Of a DNA stretch of 5,534 nt, positions 4,330-5,534 are shown one piece after another. The position numbers and the translations under genes were made by a program. The stretch's first letter is position 1; every line of letters begins with the position of its first letter. The DNA is from Acidobacteriota bacterium. GTDB taxonomy: Bacteria; Acidobacteriota; Terriglobia; Terriglobales; Acidobacteriaceae. The notes below the pieces were generated by a model that saw nothing but the letters and a program-made list of their open reading frames with translations, ran no database searches and was not told the DNA's origin. The DNA lies in contig JAJZCX010000124.1 in NCBI GenBank assembly GCA_021851625.1, positions 1 through 5,534 of the forward strand, written 5' to 3'.

Positions 4330-5534
4330 ATGCGCTGGACGGTCGAACGGCTCCGCATGTTTTTGGTGGCGCTGGTGGTGTTGGTGGTGGTGGTGATTCT
4401 GGCTGCGCTGGGCTACATGCGCTGGCAGACGCGCAGAATTGCGCGGGATCTTCCGGCGAAGCTGGGCATACAAATTCAACAATCGACCGAGGGCTTTACC
4501 TACTCCAAAACCGAGCAGGGGCGGACGGTGTTCACGCTGCACGCTGCGAATGCGTTGCAATATCGCGCGGGAGGACATGCGACTCTGCATGATGTGCGCA
4601 TCCAAATTTTCAATTCAAAGGATGGCACTTTCAACACAGTCGCAGGCGATCAATTTGAGTACGATCCGCAGACAGGCATTGTGCGTGCGGCGGGTGAGGC
4701 GCGCATGAATTTGCATGTGGCGGCGGGCACAAGCGCGAATACAGACGCGAGCGTGCAACACACCGTGCATGTTTTGACGCACGATCTGGTCTTCAATCAG
4801 AAGACGGACCAGGCTGTGGCTGGCGGGTTGGTTGCCTTTGATCTCCCGCAGGGGCGGGGCCAGGCCGTGGGCGCAGTGTACGACGGTAAAAAAAGTCAAC
4901 TGGTGCTGCAATCTAAAGTTGTGCTCCATGTGCGCACGCAGCGGGGATGGGCATGGATTCATGCGGCGCAGGCCGTCTATGACCAGCAGCAGAGCCGCGT
5001 GCAGTTGCAGAGTGCGGAGTATGCAAGCGCTACAGAGCATGCGTCTGCGCAGGCGGCGGAGATATTGCTGCGCGCAGACAATAGCGTGGAGAACATCCAC
5101 GCGCAGGAGCATGTGCGGTATCGCAACACCAGCGGCGAGTCGGTCGCGGCGGAGTCGATGGTGGCTGCGCTCGATGCGTCGAGTCGTCCGCAGGCCGCGC
5201 ACTTCTCCGGCAACGTGCAGATGGATGTGCGGCAGGCGCAGCAACGCACGCACGCTTCGGCCCAAGAAGGCCAGTTTGATTTTGACAGCGCAGGGCGTCT
5301 GCGACAGGCGGTGCTGGACCATGCGGTGCATATGCGGCAGCGTTTGCAAAGTGTGGCGTTGACGCGCACCATGGAGGCTCGGCACATGGTGCTGCATTTT
5401 GCTTCGGATCAAAAGGGAAATTTGCAACTACGCCAAGCGGTAACGAACGGCGATGCAGTAATGCGGCAGGTGAATGCTTCCACGACAAAAACAACGCAGC
5501 GCACGCAGGCAAATCGCGCAGCAGAGATGACTTT
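4330..5534 (+). CDS. lptC: LptC/LptA-like lipopolysaccharide export protein (3' partial)
   Basis: The frame is open from ATG 4330 to the window edge (401 codons plus two bases, no stop), so the gene continues to the right. The N-terminus MRWTVERLR precedes one membrane helix (about 10-30, very rich in valine) and RWQTRR. Everything after this is polar and beta-rich, consistent with an inner-membrane-anchored periplasmic protein. The remainder shows repeated OstA/LptC-type strands: FTLHAANALQYRAGGHATLH (68-87), VAGDQFEYDPQTGIVRAAGE (104-123), HDLVFNQKTDQAVAGG (151-166), AAQAVYDQQQSRVQLQSAEY (212-231) and HFSGNVQMDV (291-300). In the Lpt pathway such proteins pass lipopolysaccharide from the LptB2FG transporter to the periplasmic bridge. 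Classical LptC is about 190 residues, so this much longer protein may combine LptC-like and LptA-like jellyroll repeats, as I recall for acidobacterial homologues. Start choice rests on the MRxTxERxR pattern and the GAGGTGA upstream. The gene symbol is by family resemblance. lptA and lptB may follow outside the window. Confidence 0.85.
   Translation, partial: MRWTVERLRMFLVALVVLVVVVILAALGYMRWQTRRIARDLPAKLGIQIQQSTEGFTYSKTEQGRTVFTLHAANALQYRAGGHATLHDVRIQIFNSKDGTFNTVAGDQFEYDPQTGIVRAAGEARMNLHVAAGTSANTDASVQHTVHVLTHDLVFNQKTDQAVAGGLVAFDLPQGRGQAVGAVYDGKKSQLVLQSKVVLHVRTQRGWAWIHAAQAVYDQQQSRVQLQSAEYASATEHASAQAAEILLRADNSVENIHAQEHVRYRNTSGESVAAESMVAALDASSRPQAAHFSGNVQMDVRQAQQRTHASAQEGQFDFDSAGRLRQAVLDHAVHMRQRLQSVALTRTMEARHMVLHFASDQKGNLQLRQAVTNGDAVMRQVNASTTKTTQRTQANRAAEMT
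4363..4395 (+). repeat. Imperfect GTG/TGG tract coding the membrane anchor
   Basis: A low-complexity run of TGG/GTG units encodes the valine-rich core LVALVVLVVVV of the LptC-like membrane helix. The reverse strand reads as a histidine-rich string, which is an artefact of the tract. Unit gain or loss would keep the frame and change only the helix length. Confidence 0.6.

Noticed and set aside
4242..4358. N-terminal extension of the 200-residue minus gene to ATG 4358
   Set aside because: It would overlap the start of the divergent lptC-like gene, the residues look non-coding, and the best -10 box lies within it.
4009..4605. Minus-strand ORF of 198 codons with a histidine-rich stretch
   Set aside because: The histidines are the reverse complement of the GTG tract coding the LptC membrane helix, and it overlaps two better-supported genes.
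4615..5427. Minus-strand ORF of 270 codons, rich in Arg, His, Cys and Leu
   Set aside because: It is antisense to the lptC-like gene, has typical high-GC shadow composition and resembles no family, whereas the plus frame shows ordered OstA-like repeats.

Overview
The window looks like a high-GC chromosomal piece from an acidobacterium, most likely the Acidobacteriaceae/Terriglobia group. This is inferred from remembered protein resemblance, not from a search. The three grounds are the type of LptC-like protein at the right edge (an MRxTxERxR start, one membrane anchor, then a long OstA-like periplasmic part), the roughly 200-residue protein divergent from it, and a 'GTCATTCTGAG...GAAGAATCC' dispersed repeat common in such genomes.

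Layout. (1) Bases 2-2104, plus strand: glyS, the glycyl-tRNA synthetase beta subunit, cut at its 5' end by the window edge. Its middle third is much more AT-rich than its two ends, and its C-terminal domain carries a 36-bp in-frame tandem duplication. (2) Bases 2111-2215: a palindromic REP/MITE-like element directly after the glyS stop. (3) Bases 2216-2451: intergenic DNA with no convincing gene. (4) Bases 2452-3414, plus strand: a polytopic membrane protein made of two HPP-like repeats, function unknown. (5) Bases 3415-3638: AT-rich intergenic DNA with a weak hairpin and a doubtful 45-codon ORF. (6) Bases 3639-4241, minus strand: a 200-residue protein of unknown function. (7) Bases 4242-4329: a divergent promoter region with a near-perfect 21-bp palindrome. 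(8) Bases 4330-5534, plus strand: the start of an LptC/LptA-like lipopolysaccharide-export gene, still open at the right edge.

How it fits together. The two ends are housekeeping: protein synthesis on the left, outer-membrane biogenesis on the right. The stretch 2105-3638 between them (repeat, gene-poor DNA, membrane protein, AT-rich DNA) looks like an accessory insertion. I see no defence system, CRISPR array, transposase, tRNA or rRNA. The points most worth checking are the composition mosaic and duplication in glyS, the two-repeat HPP-like protein, and the divergent control region, where a good -10 box lies so close to a start codon that a leaderless transcript is predicted.
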